Origin: Kineothrix alysoides
GTDB lineage: Bacteria; Bacillota; Clostridia; Lachnospirales; Lachnospiraceae
Length of the DNA stretch: 64,000 bases
Reading direction: 5' to 3'
Assembly: GCF_000732725.1 (NCBI RefSeq)
Contig: NZ_JPNB01000001.1
Coordinates: forward strand, 248,001 to 312,000
The notes under the pieces are model-generated. The model was not told the DNA's origin. It was given only the letters and a program-made list of their open reading frames with translations, and searched no databases. How positions within the stretch are numbered: position 1 is the stretch's first letter; the number at the start of each line of letters is the position of its first letter. The translations under genes were made by a program, and so were the position numbers. This document shows, piece by piece, positions 46,001-54,382 of the stretch.

Positions 46001-47161
46001 ATGAGTACAAACATATTAATAAAAGAAAAGAGAAACAAATTAGGCCTTACCCAGAAGGATTTTTCTGATGCACTAGGGATGGGAAGAAACGGAGAAAGAA
46101 CCCTTAGAAGATGGGAAAATGGAGAGTCCTCTCCCTCAAATATTGAATTGAATCACGTGTTGAATTTTGCTTCTGAAGTTCCCTTTGAAAAGAAAAAAGA
46201 TATGAGATTCAAGTTTATCGATTTGTTTGCGGGAATAGGTGGAATACGCATCCCTTTTCAGGAATTAGGAGGGGAATGTGTTTTTACATCAGAATGGGAT
46301 AAGTTTTCTCAGAAAACTTACAGAATTAATTTTGGAGAAGAGCCATCGGGTGATATTACTAAAATCACTGATACTAAGGAACACATTGAGCAGATTCCGG
46401 ATTTTGATGTATTATTGGCAGGATTTCCATGCCAACCATTTTCGCAGGCTGGATTAAAAAAAGGCTTTGCAGATACAAGAGGAACTTTATTCTTTGAGAT
46501 TGAGAGAATCATAGAGAAAAAAAAGCCCAAAGCTTTTCTGCTAGAAAATGTTAAACAGCTGCGAGGTCACGATAAAGGAAGAACCTTAAAAGTGATTTTG
46601 CAGCACTTGGTAGCCCTTGGATATTTTGTGGATTATAGTGTGCTGAGAGCAGCTGATTATGGAGTACCACAGAACAGAGAGCGAATTTACATTGTTGGAT
46701 TCGATAAAAAACAAATAGACATACCTAGCCATTATAGTTTTCCATATCCACAGCCGACGCATGAAATTACGAGGGTTGGCAGCATTTTGGAGACGAATGT
46801 CGACGAAAAGTACACTATTAGTGATAAACTGTGGGAAGGTCATTTGCGAAGAAAGAAAGAGCATCAGGAAAAGGGAAATGGCTTTGGTTTTTCGCTAGTG
46901 AATGCAGATTCCGAATATACGAATACAATTAGCGCGAGATATTATAAAGATGGAAGTGAAATACTGGTTGAACAGGAGGGATTGAACCCGAGAAAGTTGA
47001 CACCAAGAGAATGTGCAAGATTACAGGGATTTCCAGAAGAATTTATTATTCCGGTGTCAGATACACAGGCATATAAACAGTTTGGTAATTCGGTGGCGAT
47101 TCCTGTTATACGAGCTGTAGCAAAACAGGTAATTAGTGAAATGAATAGACTCAAGAAATAA
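46001..47161 (+). CDS. DNA (cytosine-5-)-methyltransferase with N-terminal HTH
   Basis: This 386-aa C5-methyltransferase has FKFIDLFAGIGGIR (AdoMet), the catalytic GFPCQPFSQAG (Cys144), FLLENVKQL, the RERIYIVGF motif and the C-terminal FGNSVAIPVI. Residues about 5-50 form an XRE-like helix-turn-helix (LTQKDFSDALGMGRNGERTLRRW), a fusion seen in methyltransferases that control their own operon. The ATG at 46001 has GGGGG 5 bp upstream, so it is preferred over that at 45989. The vsr gene upstream is its natural repair partner. Confidence 0.94.
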   Translation: MSTNILIKEKRNKLGLTQKDFSDALGMGRNGERTLRRWENGESSPSNIELNHVLNFASEVPFEKKKDMRFKFIDLFAGIGGIRIPFQELGGECVFTSEWDKFSQKTYRINFGEEPSGDITKITDTKEHIEQIPDFDVLLAGFPCQPFSQAGLKKGFADTRGTLFFEIERIIEKKKPKAFLLENVKQLRGHDKGRTLKVILQHLVALGYFVDYSVLRAADYGVPQNRERIYIVGFDKKQIDIPSHYSFPYPQPTHEITRVGSILETNVDEKYTISDKLWEGHLRRKKEHQEKGNGFGFSLVNADSEYTNTISARYYKDGSEILVEQEGLNPRKLTPRECARLQGFPEEFIIPVSDTQAYKQFGNSVAIPVIRAVAKQVISEMNRLKK

Positions 47162-47164
47162 GAG

Positions 47165-47197
47165 AAGTGGGACTGTTGTAAATGGTCCCACTTCCTT
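47165..47197. terminator. bidirectional terminator between the methyltransferase and the convergent nuclease-like gene
   Basis: AAGTGGGAC (47165-47173) and GTCCCACTT (47185-47193) form a perfect 9-bp stem with an 11-nt loop, followed by CCTTTT. Confidence 0.8.
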
Positions 47198-47878
47198 TTA
47201 GAGATTTTCGATTTTTAATAGAATATTATCAGTTTTGACTACCTTTTTTAAATCTTTAGAGAAATTAGCTATATCACGTAGAAAAGGTTTGTCATAAATG
47301 TTTTTCACATTAGTTACTGGATGTCCTTTTCCTGTTTTGCTCGAAAGCGCATCATATATATCATGAGGAATATAGATTGCCACAAACCCACGATGCTTAT
47401 ATTGACTTACACGGCTTGGATTCCATTCAGCAATGTCTTTAAACAGACCAAATCCAACAACTGGGGCAGCCATCTGTCCTGTACCACTTACAATTAATCT
47501 TTCCTTTGCATAATAGCTCTTTACCGATATGTACAAATTAAACGGTAAACCTGTAACAGCAAAATCTCCAAGCCACTTCCAGTTTTTTGGAAGCTGAGAG
47601 TAACGAGTTTCATCACAAACTGCTTTAATACCAATCTCGCAAATTTTTTCTGTTAGTGATCCAATTAAACTAACATCTTCCTTTAATCCAGCTGATGCAA
47701 TTTCATCAGTAATGGAGTTACGAGCATTTAAAATATCATAAAGATGTTCATATTGCACTGAAGGTGGCGTGCTATCTTGTCCACTTCGAAGAAGCATTTC
47801 TTTAAATATTAAATCAGTTTGAGTAATTGATTTGTCGGTTTTGTTTTGAACACTCCTTAGTCTGTCTATAAATGGCAT
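47198..47878 (-). CDS. probable restriction endonuclease (unrecognised family)
   Basis: This 226-aa protein matches no family I can name. A GDF-(x)n-SVKSYY arrangement (about residues 103-121: WLGDFAVTGLPFNLYISVKSY) resembles the D-(x)n-(D/E)xK core of restriction nucleases, with serine at the usual acidic position. It converges on the C5-methyltransferase, which is typical of a type II pair. GGAGG precedes the ATG at 47878. Assignment as the cognate nuclease is inferred. Confidence 0.6.
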   Translation of the reverse strand: MPFIDRLRSVQNKTDKSITQTDLIFKEMLLRSGQDSTPPSVQYEHLYDILNARNSITDEIASAGLKEDVSLIGSLTEKICEIGIKAVCDETRYSQLPKNWKWLGDFAVTGLPFNLYISVKSYYAKERLIVSGTGQMAAPVVGFGLFKDIAEWNPSRVSQYKHRGFVAIYIPHDIYDALSSKTGKGHPVTNVKNIYDKPFLRDIANFSKDLKKVVKTDNILLKIENL

Positions 47879-47995
47879 TTTTCATCCTCCGCAAATATAT
47901 TCATATTATTATATCACGGAAAAAGAGATTTGAATATAGTGCTTAGAAAAGTAAATATTATTCCGAAATATTACAGCGAAAGAGGGAGTATCTGA

Positions 47996-48130
47996 TTGAC
48001 AAAACCTTATGTTCGGTTCATTTTTGAGGATGATGAAGAGAAAGCCAAACAGCAATTAACTGAAGAAATAAAGCAAGTTTTTAATAATATAAAAATTAAG
48101 CCGCCTTTGAGAACCATAGACATCAGCTAA
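47996..48130 (+). CDS. small ORF, 44 aa, TTG start
   Basis: A TTG codon with GGGAG 6-8 bp upstream opens a 44-residue frame rich in charged residues (FIFEDDEEKAKQQLTEEI). It may be a real small protein or the remnant of a longer gene. Nothing about function can be said. Confidence 0.4.
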   Translation: MTKPYVRFIFEDDEEKAKQQLTEEIKQVFNNIKIKPPLRTIDIS

Positions 48131-48194
48131 CTAATACGGTTGTTGTCGGAAATAATTTGTCGAATCTATTCTTTTGCTATTTTAATAATAAAAG

Positions 48195-48250
48195 AACTCC
48201 TTTTGGATTAGAATTGGTCTATCATAATTCTTTCTAAAAGGAGTTTTTTC
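48195..48250. terminator. hairpin with flanking A and T tracts
   Basis: AACTCCTTTT (48195-48204) and AAAAGGAGTT (48236-48245) pair perfectly, with an inner AGAATT/AATTCT extension and TTTTT after the right arm. It could terminate transcription from the left on the plus strand. Confidence 0.7.
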
Positions 48251-48313
48251 TTTTAAGGCATGTACTTTTTAGTTCTTAATTGTGAGCTTGGCCCAGACTT
48301 TCGTAGCCGTCAA

Positions 48314-48604
48314 TCACTCCAAATTGCCTAGTTGCATGAGCAGAGAAAAGCAGCACTGCATTGCCATACGAAACATTACCATAGAATAGGCAGCATTCTG
48401 AGTGTGAATGCTAGCAACCCACTTCTTAATAATATCTCTTTCTTCTTCTGATAAGGCGAGATTTTCAAATTGTATACAAAGCTCGGCTTCTGCTTTTGTG
48501 GCTTCCAGATAATCCTCATCATGCTTCAAATTTTGATACACATTATTATAATCACGTTCTTCAATATGGGTGTAGAGTAGGTGGAAGAAATCAGAATTCA
48601 TCAT
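48314..48604 (-). CDS. small element protein, DUF6809-like
   Basis: This 96-aa protein is largely helical, with acidic helices and a C-terminal MAMQCCFSLLMQLG segment. It resembles from memory the DUF6809 proteins found in Clostridia mobile elements; the function is unknown. The ATG at 48604 has AAAGGAGGTG about 8 bp upstream, an excellent site. It is the last gene of the recombinase-led minus strand, separated from the ParB-like gene by about 140 bp without features. Confidence 0.7.
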   Translation of the reverse strand: MMNSDFFHLLYTHIEERDYNNVYQNLKHDEDYLEATKAEAELCIQFENLALSEEERDIIKKWVASIHTQNAAYSMVMFRMAMQCCFSLLMQLGNLE

Positions 48605-48744
48605 TGATTCGCACCTCCTTTCTGACACCACATGTTACTGCAAAAATCAGAAATTATCCAGTCATAGAATCCACTAAAAAGCATAGCTGAATATATGGCA
48701 TAGTAAACAAAATAGTATTTAGGGTAGCCTTCAATAAGACTGTG

Positions 48745-49647
48745 CTATTCGGAGGGGGAAAGGCTTTGAAAGATATCTATTTGCCCCTCCACATTTTCTT
48801 CCGGTTCAGAATCCAAAACACCTTCATCCAAGGTACCTTCCTGATTGAAAGTTCTTTTAGGAGCTTTATGTTTATAGAGGGTTTCCCATTTCAGGGGATA
48901 GTGCGATTTCTTATTATAAAAGATGAGTATTGCTTCAGCATAGCCTAGAGATCCAGCCCTGCGCTCTTTGGCAGTACGGCTGATTTCTTTGACGGACACA
49001 CGCCCGAGTTTTTCCTTAAACACGCTATCTTTTATTGCGTCCCCATAAGCAAATATTAATCGTGCTACACCATTCATCATATTGGCACTAAGGGATTGCT
49101 GTGCCCCTTCCCATGTCCCAATACAAAGTCGTAGAACATGATCCAAGACGTGGAAGCCATATTTGTCATGAATGTTTTCCAGTGTTGAAACGGCACAAAT
49201 GCCGTTGGGAGTAACGGTAGATGAAATGGTCATATCGTAGGATTCCACAAGGTCTTTTATAATCAGTTGTTTATCATTTTCGGCCTCTATATTTGCCATA
49301 AAAATTTCATATGGCAGCAGAGGTTTTACATATTTCATCTGATTGGCAAAGATATCTGCCTCATGGGAATATTCTAAATCGTCGTAAATCATGCACCACA
49401 CGGGAGTCTCTCTTGAACCCGACACCAAAGAAATGATTTCTATAGTATGCTGACCGTTGAATACATAATTTACTCCGTCCCGACGGCTGACTTTTACGGG
49501 ATTAATCTGATAAAGGTCAAAATGTGTAGCCGCCCGCTGTACATGATGCATTGAAAGATTTCTCTGATATTCCTGATTAGATACAAGGTTTTTTATTGGT
49601 ATCTGTTCAAAGTGTACGTTAGGAACGTACTGTTGTAAATCGTCCAT
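48745..49647 (-). CDS. ParB-like protein, DUF6551-like
   Basis: This 300-aa protein starts with a ParB/sulfiredoxin-like domain: IPIKNLVSNQEYQRNLSMHH, then FNGQHTIEIISLV at about residues 65-77 in place of the classical DGxHR. The remainder is helical with no clear HTH. It resembles from memory DUF6551 proteins. The ATG overlaps the upstream stop by one base (TAATG), so translation is coupled. A DNA-binding or NTP-dependent clamp role is inferred from the fold only. Confidence 0.75.
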   Translation of the reverse strand: MDDLQQYVPNVHFEQIPIKNLVSNQEYQRNLSMHHVQRAATHFDLYQINPVKVSRRDGVNYVFNGQHTIEIISLVSGSRETPVWCMIYDDLEYSHEADIFANQMKYVKPLLPYEIFMANIEAENDKQLIIKDLVESYDMTISSTVTPNGICAVSTLENIHDKYGFHVLDHVLRLCIGTWEGAQQSLSANMMNGVARLIFAYGDAIKDSVFKEKLGRVSVKEISRTAKERRAGSLGYAEAILIFYNKKSHYPLKWETLYKHKAPKRTFNQEGTLDEGVLDSEPEENVEGQIDIFQSLSPSE

Positions 49648-50585
49648 TACTTAGCCTCCTCAATTTGCTTTAATATAGATTTTATTGCTTCTTCTAAAAT
49701 GAATAATTGTTTTGTTACTTTTGTTTTGGCAGAGGTAGAAATACTAGCAAAATCAGTAGTATCGCCAGAACGCTTTATGGAGCTTACCCAGGAAGGGATT
49801 GTCAGAGACAGGCTTGATATTTCTGCATCTGGGTCATATTTTGGAATTTTCTTTAAAGGAAGATTCACAGTCACTTTTATCCTTGGAACGGATACAGGTA
49901 TTCGTTTCCATTGTAATTCGTGGCGGATTTCCGAATAGCCAATATGGTCCATTTTATTATTGGTAAAAATATCTCTAAGACACTTCAGATCTTCCTTTGG
50001 AAGTCTGGACAATTCCACGGTATTCTCATGAGAAACCTTGACTTTACCAGACAGAATCCTGGATGCAATGGCCGGTTCTCTTTGCTTTATGAAATCAACA
50101 GCAGATGCAAAGGCATCATATTTCATAACTGTTGCATGGGATATAGAAAAGTCTGAACCAATTATCCGGGCGGTTTCATGTTTATTGCATGCTATATTAT
50201 TGCGAAAGACATAGGATGAATTCTGTGGCGAAGCATCTCGTTGGCGTATTTCTGATTCAGCTTGATATTTTTTCCCAATCAGATACTTCATCATTTCCAT
50301 TACAAGGTCAGGACGTTTCAATTGCGTGGAGCAGATGTAGGAAATGGCATCCATTCGTTCTCTAAATTCCATCTGTTTTACATCAAAAGGGATATTCCAT
50401 TTTTGACATACGCCATAACGTTTGTGACCGTCAATGATTAAACTATTCCATGTCAATAGGGGTTCATGACACCCATTATTAAAAATGTCCTCCTCTAGAT
50501 TTGTATAATAGGCAGTATCACATGACTGAATAAGCTCCGAGAATTCGGTATCAATACGGAAGGTGAGTTGTTTTATATCAATCAT
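49647..50585 (-). CDS. ParB/Spo0J-like protein
   Basis: This 312-aa protein has an N-terminal ParB domain (LEEDIFNNGCHEPLLTWNSLIIDGHKRYGVCQKWNI, about residues 35-70). A central helical part follows with a probable helix-turn-helix (ETARIIGSDFSISHATVMKYDAFASAV, about 140-165), and then a basic C-terminus. Such proteins often bind DNA and act in partition, in nuclease activity or as transcription co-factors. The ATG at 50585 overlaps the upstream stop by 8 bp. No ParA is encoded nearby, so plasmid-type partition is uncertain. Confidence 0.8.
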   Translation of the reverse strand: MIDIKQLTFRIDTEFSELIQSCDTAYYTNLEEDIFNNGCHEPLLTWNSLIIDGHKRYGVCQKWNIPFDVKQMEFRERMDAISYICSTQLKRPDLVMEMMKYLIGKKYQAESEIRQRDASPQNSSYVFRNNIACNKHETARIIGSDFSISHATVMKYDAFASAVDFIKQREPAIASRILSGKVKVSHENTVELSRLPKEDLKCLRDIFTNNKMDHIGYSEIRHELQWKRIPVSVPRIKVTVNLPLKKIPKYDPDAEISSLSLTIPSWVSSIKRSGDTTDFASISTSAKTKVTKQLFILEEAIKSILKQIEEAK

Positions 50586-50982
50586 TGGTGGGCACCTGTA
50601 CAACTGCATTCAGTAATTCGTCAACTAAAACGCTATCCTTCATAGAAAATTGTGCAATTTTTGCAGTTTGGTTCAAAAATCCGTAGATTCGGTAGGAGCA
50701 GTCAGTCAGCCAATTGTTGTCAACACTTTTTAATGTCCGTATGAGGTTAGTACTGTAGAGTTCATAGCAGTTTCCTTCTGCAAGCTGATATTGTTTGATA
50801 CGATGAGCAAGGTTATCTTCACGACAGCTTCTACGAATGGCTATCATTCGTGAAGAGGGGTTTACGAGTAACTGTATATATTCTGGGTCACCGAGCATAT
50901 GTAATGTCATTTTATGAATGCGAATACGGTTCTTTTTTAAATCAATACAAAGGATTGGTTGTAAAGATGTCTGACTGTTCAT
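50578..50982 (-). CDS. 134-aa stand-alone copy of the recombinase C-terminal module
   Basis: This protein has no family I know, but it aligns by eye with the C-terminus of the recombinase at 51654 and with the 239-aa neighbour. Shared features are IQLLVNPSSRMIAIRRSC, a late W before a CSYRIYGFL strand and a closing acidic/hydrophobic segment. AGGAGGAG lies 10 bp before the ATG at 50982. The gene overlaps the upstream gene by 41 bp. Its role may be to bind DNA or the integrase. Confidence 0.75.
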   Translation of the reverse strand: MNSQTSLQPILCIDLKKNRIRIHKMTLHMLGDPEYIQLLVNPSSRMIAIRRSCREDNLAHRIKQYQLAEGNCYELYSTNLIRTLKSVDNNWLTDCSYRIYGFLNQTAKIAQFSMKDSVLVDELLNAVVQVPTND

Positions 50983-51661
50983 GGGTTTTATTCTCCTCCT
51001 GTTCTTCGGGTGTTATTGGCTTTGGCTCTTTCCTTGGTTCTTGAATACCAAAGACGGTATATCCATCAAAGGTATTTATCTGCAGACTGCGTTGGTGCTC
51101 TTCCACAGGGATACCGAACTGGTTCTGCCATTCAGCAGGGTAGGTGGGCGTACGGGATGTTTTTAGTGGTTCTCCTTCTTTTGCTGTTTTCATGTATATT
51201 TCTGGAGTGGTTAAATCAAATATGAAGAGGAGTTCATCCCCGGATTGGATTAATTTGCCGAGCAGTTTATACTTGTAAGACGGATTCCAATTCATAAGAG
51301 ATATTATTTTGGAAAAGAAAATACGGCAGGTTATTTGTTTAGGCCCACGTTTTTTACCATTGGTGATCCAACGGAAGGAATCCTTTTCATTTTCCGTACA
51401 TGGCCGGATGCCAAGTTTCTTATCATCGGAATTAACCAATATCTGTACGAACTCAACATCTGGCAGCTTTCTGATACAGGCGGTATTGACGGATACCTTG
51501 TAGTTATGAAAGGCAAAGGATGGTTCAAACACGTGAGCAAAGAACTCGCCACGGACGACCTGATAACCTTCATAACTAAAGTCATTATCCTGTTGGATTT
51601 CCATATCTTTTGCAGAGGAAGGAGATATGGCAGTTTGTGAATTAATTTCTGATTCATTCAT
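50942..51661 (-). CDS. 239-aa stand-alone copy of the recombinase C-terminal module
   Basis: This protein shares with the recombinase C-terminus the GYQVVRGEFF start (GYEIARAQFF there), an LVNSDDKKLGIRPC block, the MNWNPSYKYKLLG block (LNWKEECKYRVIG there), FIFDLTTPEI (LIFNLQETEI) and TYPAEWQNQFG (AYPPNWMNGFG). It therefore looks like the same domain without the catalytic part. Its start overlaps the recombinase stop by 8 bp. It may be an accessory factor for target choice or direction of recombination. Confidence 0.8.
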   Translation of the reverse strand: MNESEINSQTAISPSSAKDMEIQQDNDFSYEGYQVVRGEFFAHVFEPSFAFHNYKVSVNTACIRKLPDVEFVQILVNSDDKKLGIRPCTENEKDSFRWITNGKKRGPKQITCRIFFSKIISLMNWNPSYKYKLLGKLIQSGDELLFIFDLTTPEIYMKTAKEGEPLKTSRTPTYPAEWQNQFGIPVEEHQRSLQINTFDGYTVFGIQEPRKEPKPITPEEQEENKTHEQSDIFTTNPLY

Positions 51662-53546
51662 TGATAGTCTCCTTTATATCATTTATAATTTGGTGTATTT
51701 CCTGACCGACAATACTTATGTCAGTCACATTAATATCAGGACTTTTATACGGCTTACTTTCCATGGATGCCGACCATGTGGTATTCCCATAAAATTCAGC
51801 CAGTTCCTTTGCCTGTGCATGTGTGTAGAAATCCTTTCCAAATCCATTCATCCAGTTGGGTGGATAGGCCAGTATATTTTTCTTTACCCCTCTTGTGAAC
51901 GGATTCATTCCGTTGTACAGAGAGCCATTAGAGTCTGTTTCTGAATTCCCGGTATTAAGCATATTATTGGGAATCAGAATCTCGGTCTCCTGAAGGTTAA
52001 AGATAAGTATGTTCTCGGATTCTTTTTGATGATGTACACCGATTACCCGATATTTGCATTCCTCCTTCCAATTCAAGAGTTCATACAATGTCGGAAGACA
52101 GGCAGCCCCCCTGATTGGAATGGGTACGATTGTATCATTATGAAGTCTACATGCCTGTACTCCGTTGCGGTTCTCTGTGCCACAGGAACGGACTGCAAAC
52201 AATAACTTGTCCGGATGAATCAACATTTCTATACGCATATCTTTACCTATTTTACGAATGGCTTCCGTAGCTAAAATAAGAGTATCTCGTGAAAAGGTAA
52301 CAGTGATTTTGTTCGAAGTATCAAAGAACTGTGCTCGAGCAATTTCATATCCCCTCAAGTCAAAATCTCCAGACTGTGCCTTGAATTCTACAGGAGCGGT
52401 CGGAAACTTTACGATCCCACCATCATATGCACTATACGAGGCATCCCTGTAATCATCCGGCTTAAAACCTGCCCATCGGGGATTGATGGAAACGAATCCT
52501 CTCAGCGGACCATTTGAAATCACATGGAGTTCCGGTAGAAATTTCTGATTGCCATACTTGGCATTATTAATCAGTCGCTGGACAGCAATGAAATCGTCGC
52601 GGGAAATGATGGATTCATGATGGTTTTTCATGAGATACTGATTTCTGTCCTGACGATTCTTCTTTGATTTATGATCCAGATAGTTAGGAGTCCATGTTTT
52701 TCTGGATAGGACATCGCCACAGTGTCGCTCATTCTGAAGAATCTGCAGTATGCTCCCGACTGCCCAGGAGGTATTTCCCTTTTTTGTCCGGCATCCAAGT
52801 TCTGTCAGGGTTTCTGCTATCTGCTTGCAGGTATAGCCATACAAATACATGAAGAAGATGAGCCGGACGACTTTTGCTTCTTCTTCATTGATGATGAGAT
52901 TCCCATCTTCATCCTTGTCATAACCCAGAAGTGAAGGGGTAAGGAAGATACCTCGTTTAAAGCGCATTTCGATGGAAGCATTCATGATTTCACTTTTTGT
53001 ATGGCTCTCTTCCTGTGCAAGTGTAGAAATAAATGATAGGCTCATCTCACTGTTGGGATTGAGGGTATATATGTTCTCTGTCTCAAAGAAAACACCGATT
53101 GGTGGCTGCATGGCAGCAAGCTGTCTGACATAGCCAATACAATCGAGAACATTACGGGCAAAACGAGACACGCTTTTCGTAACTACTAAATCAATCTTTC
53201 TAGCTCTGCAGTCATCAATCATTTTTATAAAAGCAGTCCGGTGCTGAAGGGAAGTGCCGGATATTCCTTCGTCTGCATAAATCCCGACTAAATTCCAATC
53301 CTCACGTTTGCTCACCATATCCATATAATGATTTTTTTGCAATTCATAGGAGGAAGTCTGCCTCGGGTCATCGGTGGATACTCTGGCATACACGGCTACC
53401 CGCTTTGCAGAAGTTGTATGATAAAAATCTTCTTTTGGTATGGCCGGTATCACGTCAAGGGCATCGGAATCCACGCCTTTATATCGTTCTCTGATTTTTG
53501 ATTTTGGGTCTTTTGTATTTCCTAATTCTTTTTCATTTTCTATCAT
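51654..53546 (-). CDS. large serine recombinase (integrase) with unusual C-terminal module
   Basis: This 630-aa recombinase has a resolvase domain (about residues 48-200) with catalytic Ser57 in VYARVSTDD and the KSVSRFARN arginine motif. A Recombinase domain follows (about 205-320: SLLGYDKDEDGNLIINEEEAKVVRLIFFMYLYG). The usual zinc-ribbon/coiled-coil C-terminus is replaced by a module (about 360-600) lacking CxxC and repeated in the next two genes. The ATG at 53546 has AAAGGGTG upstream. Known biology: such integrases join attP and attB with a 2-bp crossover. It is the likely enzyme that inserted this element in comEC. Confidence 0.92.
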   Translation of the reverse strand: MIENEKELGNTKDPKSKIRERYKGVDSDALDVIPAIPKEDFYHTTSAKRVAVYARVSTDDPRQTSSYELQKNHYMDMVSKREDWNLVGIYADEGISGTSLQHRTAFIKMIDDCRARKIDLVVTKSVSRFARNVLDCIGYVRQLAAMQPPIGVFFETENIYTLNPNSEMSLSFISTLAQEESHTKSEIMNASIEMRFKRGIFLTPSLLGYDKDEDGNLIINEEEAKVVRLIFFMYLYGYTCKQIAETLTELGCRTKKGNTSWAVGSILQILQNERHCGDVLSRKTWTPNYLDHKSKKNRQDRNQYLMKNHHESIISRDDFIAVQRLINNAKYGNQKFLPELHVISNGPLRGFVSINPRWAGFKPDDYRDASYSAYDGGIVKFPTAPVEFKAQSGDFDLRGYEIARAQFFDTSNKITVTFSRDTLILATEAIRKIGKDMRIEMLIHPDKLLFAVRSCGTENRNGVQACRLHNDTIVPIPIRGAACLPTLYELLNWKEECKYRVIGVHHQKESENILIFNLQETEILIPNNMLNTGNSETDSNGSLYNGMNPFTRGVKKNILAYPPNWMNGFGKDFYTHAQAKELAEFYGNTTWSASMESKPYKSPDINVTDISIVGQEIHQIINDIKETINE

Positions 53547-53670
53547 AATTTTCACCCTTTTCTGAAACATATGGGTTCATTATATTTTTTTCATAAACGA
53601 AAGAAAATAGACTACAGGGATATATGTAGACCTGTAGTCTATTTACAAGTGAATACAACTATGTTCTAAT

Positions 53671-54051
53671 TTAATTTTTTTTGTGTCGATTTGGATTTTC
53701 ATGAATTACGCAACCAATATTGCGCAGACTTATTTTGGTTGCGCTTATGATTTCAAAAATAAAGCGCCTTTCATATTTTGAGCAGTCTGCCATGAGCAAA
53801 TCTATATCCGTCTGATACTCTGTTGGATTATAAAGCTGATTGCCATTAAGCAATTCATCGACAGTTACACCGAGAGAATCGGATATGCGTATGAGCGATT
53901 CCAGACTTGCTTGTTTGTAGGCAGTTTCGATATGGCTGATATAAGATATTGATAACTCCGTCATTTCCGCAAGCATTGCCTGTGTAATACGTTGTCCGCA
54001 GCGTATTTCCTTTATGCGTTTACCGATTAGTACAAAATTTACAGTCGTCAT
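53671..54051 (-). CDS. XRE-family repressor-like protein
   Basis: This 126-aa protein has a Cro/C1 helix-turn-helix at about residues 7-62 (RIKEIRCGQRITQAMLAEMTELSISYISHIE) and a short helical tail. GGAGGTG precedes the ATG at 54051. It is divergent from another XRE gene, with a small ORF between, as in phage lysogeny switches. Confidence 0.9.
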   Translation of the reverse strand: MTTVNFVLIGKRIKEIRCGQRITQAMLAEMTELSISYISHIETAYKQASLESLIRISDSLGVTVDELLNGNQLYNPTEYQTDIDLLMADCSKYERRFIFEIISATKISLRNIGCVIHENPNRHKKN

Positions 54052-54093
54052 AATATTCACCTCCTTCCCGAATGATTGAAGGCGGGTGGAGAT

Positions 54094-54270
54094 TTATCTC
54101 ATTATGTATCGTCTGCCATACGGAATAGTTGTGATAATAAATTGCGTATGGTCTTGTAATATTACTTTGATTTCATTTTTACGATCGTTTGTTTCGATAT
54201 CAGCTATGGGTAATACTTCTGTTTCATTCAAAATGTCAAAAAGTTTGTCTTTAAATTCATCATGTGTCAT
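54094..54270 (-). CDS. 58-aa element protein
   Basis: This short gene reads MTHDEFKDKLFDILNETEV at the N-terminus and ends IPYGRRYIMR. AAAGGAT lies about 10 bp before the ATG at 54270, and the frame stops at 54094. It precedes the XRE gene on the same strand with 42 bp between them and is probably co-transcribed. I do not know its function. Confidence 0.6.
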   Translation of the reverse strand: MTHDEFKDKLFDILNETEVLPIADIETNDRKNEIKVILQDHTQFIITTIPYGRRYIMR

Positions 54271-54293
54271 TATTTAATATCCTTTGTAAAAGT

Positions 54294-54361
54294 GGACTAA
54301 TATCAGCCCCATTATATCATAAGTTTTTCGTAAACTAAATATAATTTAGGACTAATTTCAG
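54294..54361. promoter_or_regulatory. divergent promoter region with direct-repeat operators
   Basis: GGACTAATATCAG (54294-54306) and GGACTAATTTCAG (54349-54361) are direct repeats (12 of 13 identical) that frame the space between the leftward 58-aa/XRE genes and the rightward XRE gene. TATAAT at 54340-54345 could serve the rightward gene. The layout suits repressor control of both directions. Confidence 0.6.
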
Positions 54362-54382
54362 TTCGGAATGGAAGGATATGTG

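Noticed and set aside
54086-54277. 63-aa plus-strand open frame
   Set aside because: It is the reverse of the better supported 58-aa minus-strand gene with a ribosome site at 54094-54270.
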